From Halomonas sp. ALS9 (GTDB taxonomy: Bacteria > Pseudomonadota > Gammaproteobacteria > Pseudomonadales > Halomonadaceae), in the NCBI RefSeq assembly GCF_001651035.1, contig NZ_LXRG01000201.1, positions 186,001 to 250,000 on the forward strand: a stretch of 64,000 bases of DNA, read 5' to 3'. Below the pieces are notes generated by a model, which worked only from the letters and a program-made list of their open reading frames with translations, did not search any database and was not told the origin of the DNA. Each line of letters starts with the position of its first letter. Within the stretch, counting starts at the first letter, position 1. Below, in pieces: positions 28,731 through 39,155 of this stretch. A program made the translations under genes and the position numbers.

Positions 28731-29573
28731 TCAGCGCTGGCAGCCAGGACAGAATACGCTGGCACGCTGACCAAGCGTAATGCGGCGAAGCTCTGCGCCG
28801 CAGCGCAAACAGGGCTGCCCATGGCGACCGTAAACATTTAGGCGCTGGGCGAAATACCCGGGCTCGCCCTGGCCACTGACAAAATCCCGCAGCGTAGTAC
28901 CGCCTTGAGTAATGGCCGCCGCCAGCACCTCTTTCACTGCTAGCGCTAAAGCATCATAGCGAGCACGGGAAATTCTCCCCGCTGCTCGGCGCGGATCAAT
29001 ACCGGCCATAAACAGCGCTTCCGCCGCGTAGATATTCCCGGCGCCGACAACCACCTGGTTATCCATCAGAAACGGCTTTACCGCCACACGCTTGTTGCGC
29101 GAAAGCGTGTAAAGCCATTTGCCATTAAACGCATCAGAAAGCGGCTCAGGGCCCAGGTGAGCGAGCCGTTTATCCTGCGCTTCGTCTGTGGCCTGCCAAT
29201 CCACAAAGCCAAACCGTCGGGGATCGTGATAGCGCAGTACATAGCCACTGGCAGTGACCACATCCACATGATCGTGCTTTTTAGGCAAATCCCCCACCCG
29301 CGCAATCCGAAGGCTTCCCGACATGCCCAAATGCCATAACAGCGTCGCGTTAGCGTCGCCTTCTAGCGCACCGGTACTGTGGAGGGGAATCTGCAGGTAT
29401 TTAGCACGTCGCTTTAATACCCCAATGCGCGCCCCCACCAACCGCTCGGCCAGGTCGTCGGGCACGGGCACACGCAGCCGTGGCTGACGCACCAGCACTT
29501 CGGTGACTTCCTGACCTTCAATATAGGGTGCAATCCCACGGCGGGTGGTTTCAACTTCGGGCAGTTCAGGCAT
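28731..29573 (-). CDS. mutM: Formamidopyrimidine-DNA glycosylase
   Basis: Base-excision repair enzyme that removes 8-oxoguanine and formamidopyrimidines and nicks the backbone. The start must be the ATG at 29573, because the catalytic residue is Pro2 exposed after Met removal ([13 protein letters not shown], with Glu3). The helix-two-turn-helix contains [12 protein letters not shown] near residues 175-186, and the C-terminal zinc finger has four cysteines (CLRCGAEL and VFCPGCQR). Length 280 aa. The frame stays open to 29777, but that part is translated repeat sequence. Its place beside rpmG-rpmB matches E. coli. Confidence 0.97.
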   Translation of the reverse strand: MPELPEVETTRRGIAPYIEGQEVTEVLVRQPRLRVPVPDDLAERLVGARIGVLKRRAKYLQIPLHSTGALEGDANATLLWHLGMSGSLRIARVGDLPKKHDHVDVVTASGYVLRYHDPRRFGFVDWQATDEAQDKRLAHLGPEPLSDAFNGKWLYTLSRNKRVAVKPFLMDNQVVVGAGNIYAAEALFMAGIDPRRAAGRISRARYDALALAVKEVLAAAITQGGTTLRDFVSGQGEPGYFAQRLNVYGRHGQPCLRCGAELRRITLGQRASVFCPGCQR

Positions 29574-29583
29574 ATTTGGGCAT

Positions 29584-29703
29584 GGTTCCTGGCACCGTTC
29601 TTGAAATGGTTGTGGAAGTGGTTCTTGAGATGGTTCTGGAAATGGCTCTGGAAATGGCTCTGGAAATGGTTCTTGGCATCGTTCTTCGCACAGTTTTGGG
29701 GAC
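29584..29703. repeat. Ten 12-bp tandem repeats directly upstream of mutM
   Basis: Ten units of exactly 12 bp run from 29584 to 29703, consensus GGTTCTGGAAAT on the plus strand. Units at 29632, 29644 and 29656 are nearly identical; outer units are more diverged. The array ends 10 bp before the mutM start codon and so lies in its 5' leader, on the ribosome-binding side. Because 12 is a multiple of 3, the array keeps an open frame on the coding strand (Glu-Pro-Phe-Pro/Gln type repeats), but translation from there would mask the catalytic Pro2. Confidence 0.9.
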
Positions 29704-29775
29704 AGTAGCGGCCTGCAATGACAGCTTAATGAAGGTAAGTCCGCGAAGCATGCTACGGGTAAAAGGTATGCATGC

Positions 29776-29802
29776 AAAAACCCGGCTTGGGGCCGGGTTT
29801 TT
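29776..29802. terminator. Bidirectional intrinsic terminator after rpmG
   Basis: AAAAACCCGGC pairs with GCCGGGTTTTT (11 bp, 5-nt loop). It lies 48 bp after rpmG on the minus strand and before the mutM repeat array, so rpmB-rpmG transcription probably ends here and mutM needs its own promoter in the 72 bp between this hairpin and the array or within the array. Confidence 0.85.
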
Positions 29803-29850
29803 GAACAGGCGCTCGCCTGTAATGGAAGCCGATCATTATCGCAAAAGCGA

Positions 29851-30006
29851 TTACTTGATCTTAGCTTCCTTGTAGATCACGTGCTTACGGACGACCGGGT
29901 CGAATTTCTTGAATTCGAACTTATCCGGGGTGTTCCGCTTGTTTTTATCAGTGGTGTAAAAGTGACCCGTACCGGCACTAGACACCAACTTGATTTTATC
30001 GCGCAT
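29851..30006 (-). CDS. rpmG: 50S ribosomal protein L33
   Basis: A 51-aa basic ribosomal protein. It begins [20 protein letters not shown], continues [17 protein letters not shown] and ends with basic KEAKIK, matching the gammaproteobacterial L33. No zinc-binding cysteine pairs are present, so it is a cysteine-free L33. It follows rpmB by 52 bp and is closed by a terminator. Confidence 0.96.
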   Translation of the reverse strand: MRDKIKLVSSAGTGHFYTTDKNKRNTPDKFEFKKFDPVVRKHVIYKEAKIK

Positions 30007-30058
30007 GTTTTTGCTCTCCCAAAGTAGTTAGCCTAAAAGGCTCGGCCAACAAGCTGGC

Positions 30059-30295
30059 TTAGATTGCGTCGCCACGCTTACGGATTTCAACCAAAACCGT
30101 GTCGATACCTTTCTTGTCAATAATGCGCATTCCTTTAGTGGAAACACGCAGCTTGACGAAGCGGTTTTCAGACTCAACCCAAAAACGGTGAGTGTGCAGG
30201 TTTGGCAAGAAACGACGACGTGTCTTACGCTGGGAGTGTGAAACGTTATTTCCAGTTACCGGACGCTTGCCGGTAACCTGACATACTTTGGACAT
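30059..30295 (-). CDS. rpmB: 50S ribosomal protein L28
   Basis: Ribosomal protein of 78 aa. [20 protein letters not shown] and [20 protein letters not shown] are diagnostic for L28. The ATG at 30295 is preceded by a GGAGG-like site; a start four codons upstream (30307) is less likely. It is the first gene of the rpmB-rpmG unit, with a 257-bp region before it (shared with the radC end) that should hold the promoter. Confidence 0.97.
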   Translation of the reverse strand: MSKVCQVTGKRPVTGNNVSHSQRKTRRRFLPNLHTHRFWVESENRFVKLRVSTKGMRIIDKKGIDTVLVEIRKRGDAI

Positions 30296-30552
30296 TAGAG
30301 CCTCCAACTGCTTGGCCAGGATATATTACCTGAGTGTTCAAAACTGTCGGGCAAACCGGAGCAGGGAAGGTATCGGCGCCGTTAACCGCCAAGCTTTATC
30401 CAAATCCGTTATTCAACCCAAGTTTAAAGGTGGCACTTTATACCAGAGCACCCGACTTACAGCAAGCAAAACCCACAAAAAAGGCTGAAAAAGCACTTTT
30501 TTGCTCATTCTACTTAGTTAACATTGCATGGAGCACTGCATACTGACGCTGC

Positions 30553-31227
30553 TTATAGCCAGCCGCGCTCGGCAAAAGATATCACTTCTCCATCCCCCAC
30601 CACGAAATGATCCAGCACGCGCACGTCAAAAAGTGCCAGCGCGTCCTTTAGGCGTTCCGTGATACGTCGATCAGCATCGCTTGGCTCTGCCACACCGGAA
30701 GGGTGGTTATGCGCCAGGATAACAGCGCCAGCGCTAAGTTCTAACGCGCGCTTGGCAACTTCGCGGGGGTAAACAGATGCGCTGTCTAGGGTACCGCGAA
30801 ACAGCGATTCATAGCGAATAATTCGGTGCTGGGTATCCAAAAAAAGTACCGCAAACTCTTCATGCCCTAAATGGCGTAGCTGCGAACTCAGATAGTGGCG
30901 CACCAAGGCAGGCGATGTCAGCGCATTGCCTCGCGCCAACTGGCTGGCTAAATGGCGTCGCGATAGCTCCAGCGTCGCCTGGAGCTGAGCGTACTTGGCG
31001 CTACCTAACCCTCGGGCAGTGCAGAAGCTTTCTTGATCGGCCTCAAGCAGTTGACGCAAACCACCGAAACTAGTTAGTAAATCACGCGCTAAATCGACCG
31101 CCGAGCGTCCCTGCACGCCAACACGCAAAAAAATGGCCAGCAACTCAGCGTCTGAAAGCGCCTGAGCTCCAGCATTTAATAGTTTTTCCCGGGGCCGCTC
31201 ACCTTCCGGCCAGTGATTGATTCCCAT
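30553..31227 (-). CDS. radC: RadC/JAB-domain protein (MPN+ metalloprotease fold)
   Basis: A 224-aa protein of the RadC family. N-terminal helix-hairpin-helix part ([40 protein letters not shown]) is followed by a JAB/MPN+ domain with [17 protein letters not shown], the zinc-binding His-x-His...Asp motif, near residues 172-188. The old link to DNA repair has been questioned and the biochemical activity is not established. It is divergent from coaBC, the standard radC/coaBC arrangement. Confidence 0.93.
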   Translation of the reverse strand: MGINHWPEGERPREKLLNAGAQALSDAELLAIFLRVGVQGRSAVDLARDLLTSFGGLRQLLEADQESFCTARGLGSAKYAQLQATLELSRRHLASQLARGNALTSPALVRHYLSSQLRHLGHEEFAVLFLDTQHRIIRYESLFRGTLDSASVYPREVAKRALELSAGAVILAHNHPSGVAEPSDADRRITERLKDALALFDVRVLDHFVVGDGEVISFAERGWL

Positions 31228-31401
31228 CGCACCTTACCTGCGTTGCCCGTCCTTATTAATAAAAGTCAACATCACCACACTTAGCCTCACAACAAGAAGC
31301 TCATTAAACCTAGCTTAACCTTGTTTACGACCAATATGCCAAATTGTTGGTGCCAGTGGTATGGTAAGTCCCCTTACGAACGTGGATATGGATCACTGAC
31401 C

Positions 31402-32697
31402 ATGGCCTCTGCTGTTAACTCGACAAGCGCCTCGACGCTCGCAGGCAAACGCATACTGCTTGGCGTGAGTGCGGGTATCGCTGCCTATAAAAGCGCGCTG
31501 ATTGTGCGCCTGCTCAAGCAGGCGGGCGGCGAGGTGCGCGTGGTGATGACCGACGGGGCTCAGGCCTTTATTACCCCGCTCACGCTGCAGGCACTCTCCG
31601 GCGAGCCCGTGCGCACCTCCCTACTCGACCCCGAAGCCGAGGCGGGCATGGGTCATATTGAGCTGGCCCGCTGGGCAGATGTAGTGCTGATCGCTCCAGC
31701 GACTGCCGACCTTATCGCTCGCTTGGTGCACGGTATGGCCGACGACCTGCTCACCACGCTCTGCCTGGCCTCTGAAGCGCCCAAACTGATTGCCCCGGCG
31801 ATGAACCAGGCCATGTGGCGCCACCCTGCTACCCAGCGCAACGTCGTGCAGCTGGAGCGTGACGGTTGGCAGCCCATAGGCCCCGACGCCGGTGATCAAG
31901 CCTGTGGCGATGTGGGGCCTGGCCGCATGAGCGAACCTGAAGAGATATTCAACGCGGTAACGGCGCTATTTGCAGCTCCTCTCACCACTGCGCCACACAG
32001 CGATGCCCCCCATGTGGTGATTACCGCTGGCCCCACCCGGGAACCGCTGGATCCGGTGCGCTATATTTCCAATCACAGCTCGGGGAAAATGGGCTTTGCC
32101 TTGGCCGCAGCGGCAGCAGAACAGGGCGCCAATGTCACGCTGATCAGCGGGCCAGTTAACCTACCCACACCCCAGGGCGTAACGCGGATTGACGTTGAGT
32201 CAGCCGAGCAGATGCACGCCGAGGCGCAGCGACTAGCGCCCCAAGCGGAGCTGTTTATCGGCTGCGCGGCGGTTGCCGACTACCGCGCGGCGGCACCTGC
32301 CGAGCATAAGCTCAAAAAGCAGGACGATAGCGATACACTCACCCTGACGCTGGTTAAAAATCCCGATATTATCGCCAGCGTCGCGGCACTACCCGCCAAA
32401 CAGCGTCCGCTGGTGATCGGCTTTGCCGCCGAAACCCAGGAGGTTGAGCGCTACGCCCAGGATAAATTACAGCGCAAAGGACTGGATATGATCGTCGCCA
32501 ACGATGTTTCCCAGGCCGGTCTAGGCTTTGGCAGCGACCAGAACGCCGCCTGGTTACTCTGGCGCACGCCCCACGGCGTCGAGAGCCGTTCAGAAGCAGC
32601 GCAGCCGAAGACCCAACTGGCTACCACCATTATCCGTCAGGCGCTCGCCCTGCTACCCACAACAGCCCCTACGAAAACATCTGGAGAGTCTCAATGA
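31402..32697 (+). CDS. coaBC: Phosphopantothenoylcysteine decarboxylase/synthetase
   Basis: Bifunctional coenzyme A enzyme: the C-terminal CoaB half joins cysteine to 4'-phosphopantothenate and the N-terminal CoaC flavoprotein half decarboxylates the product. The 431-aa protein has [20 protein letters not shown] at the start, the FMN-binding [18 protein letters not shown] and [17 protein letters not shown] of Coa[21 protein letters not shown] at about residue 210 opens CoaB. The ATG at 31402 matches the domain start; an open frame to 31321 is not conserved. The stop overlaps dut by 4 bp. Confidence 0.96.
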   Translation: MASAVNSTSASTLAGKRILLGVSAGIAAYKSALIVRLLKQAGGEVRVVMTDGAQAFITPLTLQALSGEPVRTSLLDPEAEAGMGHIELARWADVVLIAPATADLIARLVHGMADDLLTTLCLASEAPKLIAPAMNQAMWRHPATQRNVVQLERDGWQPIGPDAGDQACGDVGPGRMSEPEEIFNAVTALFAAPLTTAPHSDAPHVVITAGPTREPLDPVRYISNHSSGKMGFALAAAAAEQGANVTLISGPVNLPTPQGVTRIDVESAEQMHAEAQRLAPQAELFIGCAAVADYRAAAPAEHKLKKQDDSDTLTLTLVKNPDIIASVAALPAKQRPLVIGFAAETQEVERYAQDKLQRKGLDMIVANDVSQAGLGFGSDQNAAWLLWRTPHGVESRSEAAQPKTQLATTIIRQALALLPTTAPTKTSGESQ

Positions 32698-33152
32698 GTG
32701 CCCGCCCCCGCCTGCAGTGCAAAGTATTAGATGAGCGTTTGCACGACTACCTCCCTGCCTACGCGACGGCTGGTTCGGCGGGAATGGATCTGCGCGCCCT
32801 GCTGGATGAGCCGTTACTATTAGCGCCCGGCGATTGTCAGCTCGTACGTACCGGCATTGCCATCTATATTGAAGATCCAGGCTTGGCGGGTATGATCCTG
32901 CCACGCTCCGGTCTGGGGCATAAACATGGCATTGTGCTGGGTAATTTAGTGGGTTTAATCGACTCAGATTACCAGGGCGAACTGATGATTTCGGTCTGGA
33001 ACCGTGGTCAAAGTACGTTTACGCTAAACCCTTTTGATCGACTGGCCCAGTACGTGCTTGTGCCTGTCGTACAAGCCGAGCTCTCCTTGGTGGACGCTTT
33101 TGAAGACTCCTCCCGGGGCAGCGGCGGGTTTGGCAGTACGGGCAGTCAGTAG
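32694..33152 (+). CDS. dut: Deoxyuridine 5'-triphosphate nucleotidohydrolase
   Basis: Hydrolyses dUTP to dUMP, protecting DNA from uracil and supplying thymidylate synthesis. The 152-aa trimeric dUTPase shows all five motifs: [39 protein letters not shown] and the C-terminal P-loop-like [11 protein letters not shown]. It starts within the coaBC stop (ATGA), the same pairing as in E. coli. Confidence 0.98.
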   Translation: MSARPRLQCKVLDERLHDYLPAYATAGSAGMDLRALLDEPLLLAPGDCQLVRTGIAIYIEDPGLAGMILPRSGLGHKHGIVLGNLVGLIDSDYQGELMISVWNRGQSTFTLNPFDRLAQYVLVPVVQAELSLVDAFEDSSRGSGGFGSTGSQ

Positions 33153-33213
33153 CGAGTCATCACGCCTGCTTTAGGAAGCCTTTAAGGAAACGTCCGTTTA
33201 GCTGGGAAGCCCT

Positions 33214-34599
33214 ATGAACGCACACTCTGTACCCGCTTCGATTTTCCGCGCCTACGATATTCGCGGTATCGTTGACGACACGCTCACTGAAGAGACGGTC
33301 GAAATGATCGGGCGTGCTGTCGGCTCTGAAGCCGCCGCGCGGGGCGAATCCAGCGTGGTAGTCGCCCGCGACGGTCGCCTTTCAGGCGCTCGGCTGCAAG
33401 CAGCGCTGATGCGAGGCCTCAACGCCGCAGGGTGCGACGTGATAGACATCGGCATGGTGCCCACCCCGGTGCTCTACTTCGCCACTCATGTACTGGATGG
33501 CACCCAATCGGGGGTGATGGTCACCGGTAGCCATAACCCTCCTGACTACAACGGCTTTAAAATCGTGCTGGGTGGCGAAACGCTCTCCGGCGATGCCATC
33601 ACCGCTCTGTTTGAGCGCATTCAGTCAGATGCGCTGGAAACGGGACAGGGCAGCATTACCCGGCAGGATATCCGCGAACGCTATTTAACGCGTATTTTAG
33701 GCGACGTTAAGATCAATCGGCCAATCAAGGCCGTCGTCGATTGTGGCAATGGCGTAGCTGGCGAGCTCGGCCCGCAGCTGTTGGCTCGTCTGGGCATTGA
33801 TACCATCCCACTGTTCGCCGAGATTGATGGCCATTTCCCCAACCACCACCCTGATCCTGGCAAGCCGGAAAACATGCAGGATTTGATGCACAAGGTACGA
33901 GAGACTGGCGCCGATATTGGCCTGGCCTTCGACGGGGATGGCGACCGCCTGGGCGTTGTTACGCCCTCCGGCAAGCTGATTTACCCCGACCACCTGCTGA
34001 TGGTGTTTGCCACCGATATGCTCGCGCGTAAGCCTGGTGCCAAGGTTATTTTTGATATCAAGTGCACCGGCAATTTGGTCAAAGTAATCAGCGAGGCCGG
34101 CGGCGAACCTGAAATGTGGCGCACCGGGCACTCGATGATCAAGGCGCGCATGAAGGCGACCGGCGCCCAACTAGGTGGGGAGATGAGCGGGCACATTTTT
34201 TTCCAAGAGCGCTGGTACGGCTTCGACGATGGCATCTATGCCGCTGCTCGGCTGGTGGAGATTTTTGCCAACCAAGCCGACGATGCGGATACGTTTTTTG
34301 CCCACTTCCCTCAAGACGTTGCGACCCCGGAAATTAATATTGCGGTTAGCGACGCTGACAAATTTTCTCTGATGGATAAGCTTGCTCGTGAGGGCGACTT
34401 CGGCGAAGGTATCAAAACAACGTTGGACGGTATCCGCGTTGACTACCGGGATGGCTGGGGGCTGTGTCGCGCTTCCAACACCACGCCTGCACTGGTAATG
34501 CGTTTTGAAGGCAAAAATGATACCGCGCTAGCACGCATCAAGGCCGTTTTTAATGATGCGCTTCGGCGCGTCGCACCAGACATCGAGCTGCCCCACTGA
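33214..34599 (+). CDS. algC: Phosphomannomutase/phosphoglucomutase
   Basis: Interconverts mannose/glucose 6- and 1-phosphates for LPS and exopolysaccharide precursors. The 461-aa protein has the four-domain phosphohexomutase layout: FRAYDIRGIVDDTL at the start, the phosphoserine loop MVTGSHNPPDYNGFK near residues 103-117, the Mg-binding FDGDGDRLGVV near 239-249, the sugar-binding GGEMSGHIFF, and the C-terminal phosphate-binding DGWGLCRASNTTP. AlgC-type placement after dut matches pseudomonads. Confidence 0.95.
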   Translation: MNAHSVPASIFRAYDIRGIVDDTLTEETVEMIGRAVGSEAAARGESSVVVARDGRLSGARLQAALMRGLNAAGCDVIDIGMVPTPVLYFATHVLDGTQSGVMVTGSHNPPDYNGFKIVLGGETLSGDAITALFERIQSDALETGQGSITRQDIRERYLTRILGDVKINRPIKAVVDCGNGVAGELGPQLLARLGIDTIPLFAEIDGHFPNHHPDPGKPENMQDLMHKVRETGADIGLAFDGDGDRLGVVTPSGKLIYPDHLLMVFATDMLARKPGAKVIFDIKCTGNLVKVISEAGGEPEMWRTGHSMIKARMKATGAQLGGEMSGHIFFQERWYGFDDGIYAAARLVEIFANQADDADTFFAHFPQDVATPEINIAVSDADKFSLMDKLAREGDFGEGIKTTLDGIRVDYRDGWGLCRASNTTPALVMRFEGKNDTALARIKAVFNDALRRVAPDIELPH

Positions 34600-34743
34600 C
34601 CAGGCAAGCTCAGCAGATAGTTCTTCAATCTTCAAATAGCTCTTAAAATCGTACTTAAAACAGCTAGGCGCTGAAGGGATCACGACCACCTAGAAAGCGT
34701 GACCCTCATCACTGAATCAACATAAACGTTAGCAGCACAATAA

Positions 34744-35664
<921 letters not shown>

Positions 35665-35683
35665 CCGCGACGGAGGCCACATC

Positions 35684-36292
35684 ATGAGCGAAGATCAAAA
35701 ACCTCGCCGCCGCGAGCAGATTCTCCAAGCCCTGGCATTAATGCTTGAGGAAGATAGCGGCAAGCGCATCACGACAGCTGCCCTCGCCCGACAGGTCGGC
35801 GTTTCAGAAGCGGCGCTCTACCGCCACTTCCCTAGCAAAGCACGTATGTTTGAGGGGCTGATCGACTTTATTGAAGAGAGCATTTTTGCCCGCATCACGC
35901 GCATTCTGGAGGACGTTCCCGACGCCACCAACCGCTGCGGTACCATACTGGCGCTGCTACTGGGTTTTGCTGAAAAAAACCCTGGCCTAGCCCGAGTAAT
36001 GGGCGGTGACGTGCTCACTGGCGAAACCGCCCGACTACGCCAGCGGGTTAACCAGCTATTTGAGCGCCTGGAGATGCAGTTGAAGCAGATTCTGCGCGAA
36101 GCCGAACTGCGTGAGGGCCTGCGCCCCACGATTCCCGCCTCTGCCGCTGCCAATTTGCTAGCGGCCCAGGCAGAGGGACGAATTTCTCAGTATGTGCGTA
36201 GCGACTTTAAGCGACTGCCCACCGAACACTGGGAAGATCAGTGGTCGCTGCTGTCAGCCCACTTACTGCGCGCCACAGCACAGCCCGCTTAG
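35684..36292 (+). CDS. slmA: Nucleoid occlusion factor SlmA (TetR family)
   Basis: DNA-bound inhibitor of FtsZ assembly over the nucleoid. The 202-aa product has a TetR-type helix-turn-helix at about residues 26-52 (RITTAALARQVGVSEAALYR, HFPSKARMFEGLI) and an all-helical C-terminal half. RRREQILQALALMLE near the start is the SlmA family N-terminus. It lies 19 bp after argB; E. coli slmA also follows coaBC-dut. A bidirectional terminator follows. Confidence 0.93.
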   Translation: MSEDQKPRRREQILQALALMLEEDSGKRITTAALARQVGVSEAALYRHFPSKARMFEGLIDFIEESIFARITRILEDVPDATNRCGTILALLLGFAEKNPGLARVMGGDVLTGETARLRQRVNQLFERLEMQLKQILREAELREGLRPTIPASAAANLLAAQAEGRISQYVRSDFKRLPTEHWEDQWSLLSAHLLRATAQPA

Positions 36293-36312
36293 GCTGAAGC
36301 ACTGACCACATT

Positions 36313-36348
36313 AAAAAACCGGCTCCCTTTTAAAGGGGCCGGTTTTTT
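36313..36348. terminator. Bidirectional intrinsic terminator between slmA and rpoH
   Basis: AAAAAACCGGCTCCCTTT pairs with AAAGGGGCCGGTTTTTT (one bulged base), a long stem with A6 and T6 ends. It can end the plus-strand argB-slmA transcript and the minus-strand rpoH transcript. Confidence 0.88.
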
Positions 36349-36386
36349 ACTGCTGAAAAGCCACAAACCGCACGACTAGTGCGATC

Positions 36387-37253
36387 TTAGGCAACCATTG
36401 CCTCGCCCATTTTCTGACGCAGCTTTTTCATGGCATTTTTTTCCAGCTGACGGATACGCTCTGCACTGACCCCGTAAACGTCGGCCAGATCATGCAGCGT
36501 TTCTTTGCTATCAGCCAACCAGCGGCGCTGCAGAATATCCCGCGAGCGCTCATCTAGCTCCTCGAGGGCAAGCTGTAAACGCCGGGTCGAGTCTTCCTCG
36601 AAGTTGCTATCTTCCAACTGCGTGGCAGGGTCGGAAGCAGCATCGTCCAAGAAGTGAACTGGCGCTTGGTAGGTGCTCTCTTCATCATCGCCTGCCGGGG
36701 CGTCGTAACCCGCATCGTAAGAAGAGAGCCGCCCTTCCATGTCGCGCACAACCTCGGGTTTGACATCGAGATCTTTAGCAATGGCATCAACTTCGTCGTT
36801 ATTTAACCAAGCCAGACGCTTCTTAGCTCCACGCAGGTTAAAGAACAGCTTACGTTGCGCCTTCGTTGTCGCGATTTTAACGATTCGCCAATTGCGCAGC
36901 ACGAATTCGTGAATTTCCGCTTTGATCCAGTGCACGGCAAACGAGACCAGACGAACGCCCTGGTTCGGGTCGAAGCGCTTGACGGCTTTCATCAAGCCAA
37001 CGTTACCTTCTTGAATCAAATCTGCCTGCGGCAGACCATAGCCCGAATAGCTACGCGCGATATGCACCACAAAGCGCAAATGCGACAGCACCAAACGACG
37101 AGCGGCTTCCAGATCGCCTTCATCGTAGAGGCGATAAGCAAGTTCGCGCTCTTCATCGGCCGTTAATACCGAAATTCCATTGACCGCGCGGATATACCCG
37201 CCGAGGTCGCCGCCGGGCGAAAGCTGCCCCACCGGTAGAAGACTAGTGCTCAT
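36387..37253 (-). CDS. rpoH: RNA polymerase heat-shock sigma factor (sigma-32)
   Basis: Alternative sigma factor that directs heat-shock transcription. The 288-aa protein has region 2 ([40 protein letters not shown] with the -10 helix), the RpoH box ([15 protein letters not shown] near residues 130-145, diagnostic of sigma-32), and region 4 with the helix-turn-helix [21 protein letters not shown] use the ATG at 37253; nine more codons upstream (37280) are open but not family-like. Adjacent to ftsYEX as in E. coli. The 193-bp region upstream should hold its promoters. Confidence 0.97.
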   Translation of the reverse strand: MSTSLLPVGQLSPGGDLGGYIRAVNGISVLTADEERELAYRLYDEGDLEAARRLVLSHLRFVVHIARSYSGYGLPQADLIQEGNVGLMKAVKRFDPNQGVRLVSFAVHWIKAEIHEFVLRNWRIVKIATTKAQRKLFFNLRGAKKRLAWLNNDEVDAIAKDLDVKPEVVRDMEGRLSSYDAGYDAPAGDDEESTYQAPVHFLDDAASDPATQLEDSNFEEDSTRRLQLALEELDERSRDILQRRWLADSKETLHDLADVYGVSAERIRQLEKNAMKKLRQKMGEAMVA

Positions 37254-37446
37254 GTGCAGGTGGTCTCCCCTGTAACCCATCGTGGTTGACGTAGCACGTT
37301 ATCAATAACCTATTACAAAATCGTGATACTAATTCAGTGATACGACGCCTGTAATCCTAAGACCTTAACGTAAAAATAAAGTTCGCACGTTAAGTAATTT
37401 AGCCGTATCGCATTATTTGCCTAAAACCCATCCAAAAACCCATCCA

Positions 37447-38490
37447 TCATCTTGGCCGAATGCTTGAGAGATGGCGTGTCACCGCCAACCAGGCACCCAG
37501 CCAGCCTAGTAGTGTACTGCAAGATAGCAGAATTGTAGAGCCTGTCACGTCGAGTTGGGGTAACGAGAAGCTCGCCCCGTAGCTCGCCGCCAGTGCAGCT
37601 ACTGGCAATGACAACCAGTGATTACCCAGGCCTAACAACCCCAGCGCTAACAGCCCACCGCCCAATCCGTACCAGGCACCGCTATACAGAAAAGGCCGCC
37701 TGACAAACGCATGGGTAGCGCCAATTAGCATCACCACTTCAATCTCCCGGCGGCGACTCTCCACCGAGAGACGAATGGTATTGCCGACCACCAGCAGTAC
37801 GCCCAGCCCAAACAGCGCTCCCAGTGCCAGCGCCACACGGCGGCCTAGTTCGGCTAAGTTTCTTAGCCGCTCCACCCAGGCCAGATCGAGGCGCACCTCA
37901 TCGACTCCTGCGAGCGCTTCAAGGCGGCTGGCCAACTGTTGCATGGCAACCGGCTCAACGCTTTCAGGGCGTACCACCATACTGATAGGTAACGGGTTAC
38001 TCTCCAACCCCGCTAAGGCATCATCGAGCCCCAGCGACTGTTGAAACTCCGCCATGCCCTGCTCGGCGCTAATTAACTGGGTTTCGAGCACGTTGGCTTC
38101 CGCATTGACCGCCTCTTCGATACGTAGCGCTTGGGCATCGTCGGCAGTCAATTCAAGATAAACCGTTAGCGTAGCGCTCTCATCAAGCTCCGCATCCAAC
38201 AGGCGCGCGCTATCCAGGGTTAACCACAGCGCGGCTGGCAGCACCAGCGCAATAGCAATCGCCAGCATGGTCAGCAGATTACCCAGCGGGTAGCGTACCA
38301 AGCGCTGAAAGCTGTCCCACGCCATGCTGCGGTGGTGGCGCCCCCAACCCCGTAAGCGGCTGGAAAAACGCGTCTGCTGCGATCTGGCGCCCCGCTGGGG
38401 GGCTTTATCGACCGCTGGTTTAGCAGCCGCTTTGCGCGGCGTTTTTAATGCCGCGCCTTGTCGGCGCTTTGGCGTCATCGACGGTTTCAT
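37447..38490 (-). CDS. ftsX: Cell-division ABC transporter permease FtsX
   Basis: Inner-membrane partner of FtsE that controls septal peptidoglycan hydrolysis through amidase activators. The 347-aa product has a long basic cytoplasmic N-terminus (about residues 1-70, Lys/Arg-rich), one membrane segment (NLLTMLAIAIALVLPAALWL), a periplasmic loop, and three C-terminal membrane segments. ESRRREIEVVMLIGAT is the conserved cytoplasmic loop. It overlaps ftsE by 4 bp. Confidence 0.95.
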   Translation of the reverse strand: MKPSMTPKRRQGAALKTPRKAAAKPAVDKAPQRGARSQQTRFSSRLRGWGRHHRSMAWDSFQRLVRYPLGNLLTMLAIAIALVLPAALWLTLDSARLLDAELDESATLTVYLELTADDAQALRIEEAVNAEANVLETQLISAEQGMAEFQQSLGLDDALAGLESNPLPISMVVRPESVEPVAMQQLASRLEALAGVDEVRLDLAWVERLRNLAELGRRVALALGALFGLGVLLVVGNTIRLSVESRRREIEVVMLIGATHAFVRRPFLYSGAWYGLGGGLLALGLLGLGNHWLSLPVAALAASYGASFSLPQLDVTGSTILLSCSTLLGWLGAWLAVTRHLSSIRPR

Positions 38491-39155
38491 ACCGCCCCCT
38501 CATCGGCGACCAAACGACCATCGCTTAAACGCAGGATGCGGTGGCGAAGTCGAGCAATCAGGGCCAAGTCGTGACTGGCGATCATCACCGTGGTACCAAT
38601 CCGGTTAAAATCCTCAAACAGCCCCATGATGTCCGCCGAGAGTTGGGGATCCAGATTGCCCGTTGGCTCATCGGCCAGCAGCAGCGCGGGCTTATTGACC
38701 ACTGCCCGGGCAATGCCCACCCGCTGCTGCTCACCACCTGATAGTTCTATGGGCAGCGCTTTTTCACGATGCAACAACCCCACTTTGTCTAACGCGGCAC
38801 GCACGCGTCGTGCAGCCTCACGTGGCTCAATGCCCTGGATTTCCAATGGCAGGGCGACATTGTGAAAAATACTGCGATCAAATAACAGCTGGTGATCCTG
38901 GAAGACCACGCCAATTTGACGCCGATAGAACGGCACTTGGCTGGCATGCAGTTGGGCAATATCGTGGCCCGCCACGACAACGCGACCGCGACTAGGCTTC
39001 TCAAGACGCATCACTAGGCGTAGCAGCGAGCTCTTCCCTGCGCCGGAGTGGCCGGTCAGAAACACCATCTCGCCCCGGGCAACCCGAAAGTTAAGATGCG
39101 CTAGCGCTTCAAAGCGTCCGCCGTAGCGTTTTCCCACATGCTCAAAAGCGATCAT
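38487..39155 (-). CDS. ftsE: Cell-division ATP-binding protein FtsE
   Basis: ATPase of the FtsEX complex. The 222-aa product has Walker A (LTGHSGAGKSSLLRL, residues 33-47), Q-loop (IGVVFQDHQLLFDRS), ABC signature (ELSGGEQQRVGIARAV) and Walker B (ALLLADEPTGNLDP). The start overlaps ftsY by 4 bp and the end overlaps ftsX by 4 bp, a tight ftsY-ftsE-ftsX operon. Confidence 0.97.
   Translation of the reverse strand: MIAFEHVGKRYGGRFEALAHLNFRVARGEMVFLTGHSGAGKSSLLRLVMRLEKPSRGRVVVAGHDIAQLHASQVPFYRRQIGVVFQDHQLLFDRSIFHNVALPLEIQGIEPREAARRVRAALDKVGLLHREKALPIELSGGEQQRVGIARAVVNKPALLLADEPTGNLDPQLSADIMGLFEDFNRIGTTVMIASHDLALIARLRHRILRLSDGRLVADEGAV

Noticed and set aside
28594..29703. CRISPR-like array around mutM
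   Set aside because: Units are 12 and 15 bp, contiguous and without spacers; no cas genes nearby.
28731..29777. Longer MutM with a 68-residue Glu-Pro repeat N-terminus
   Set aside because: MutM needs Pro2 at the free N-terminus for catalysis; the extra part is the 12-bp repeat array read as codons.
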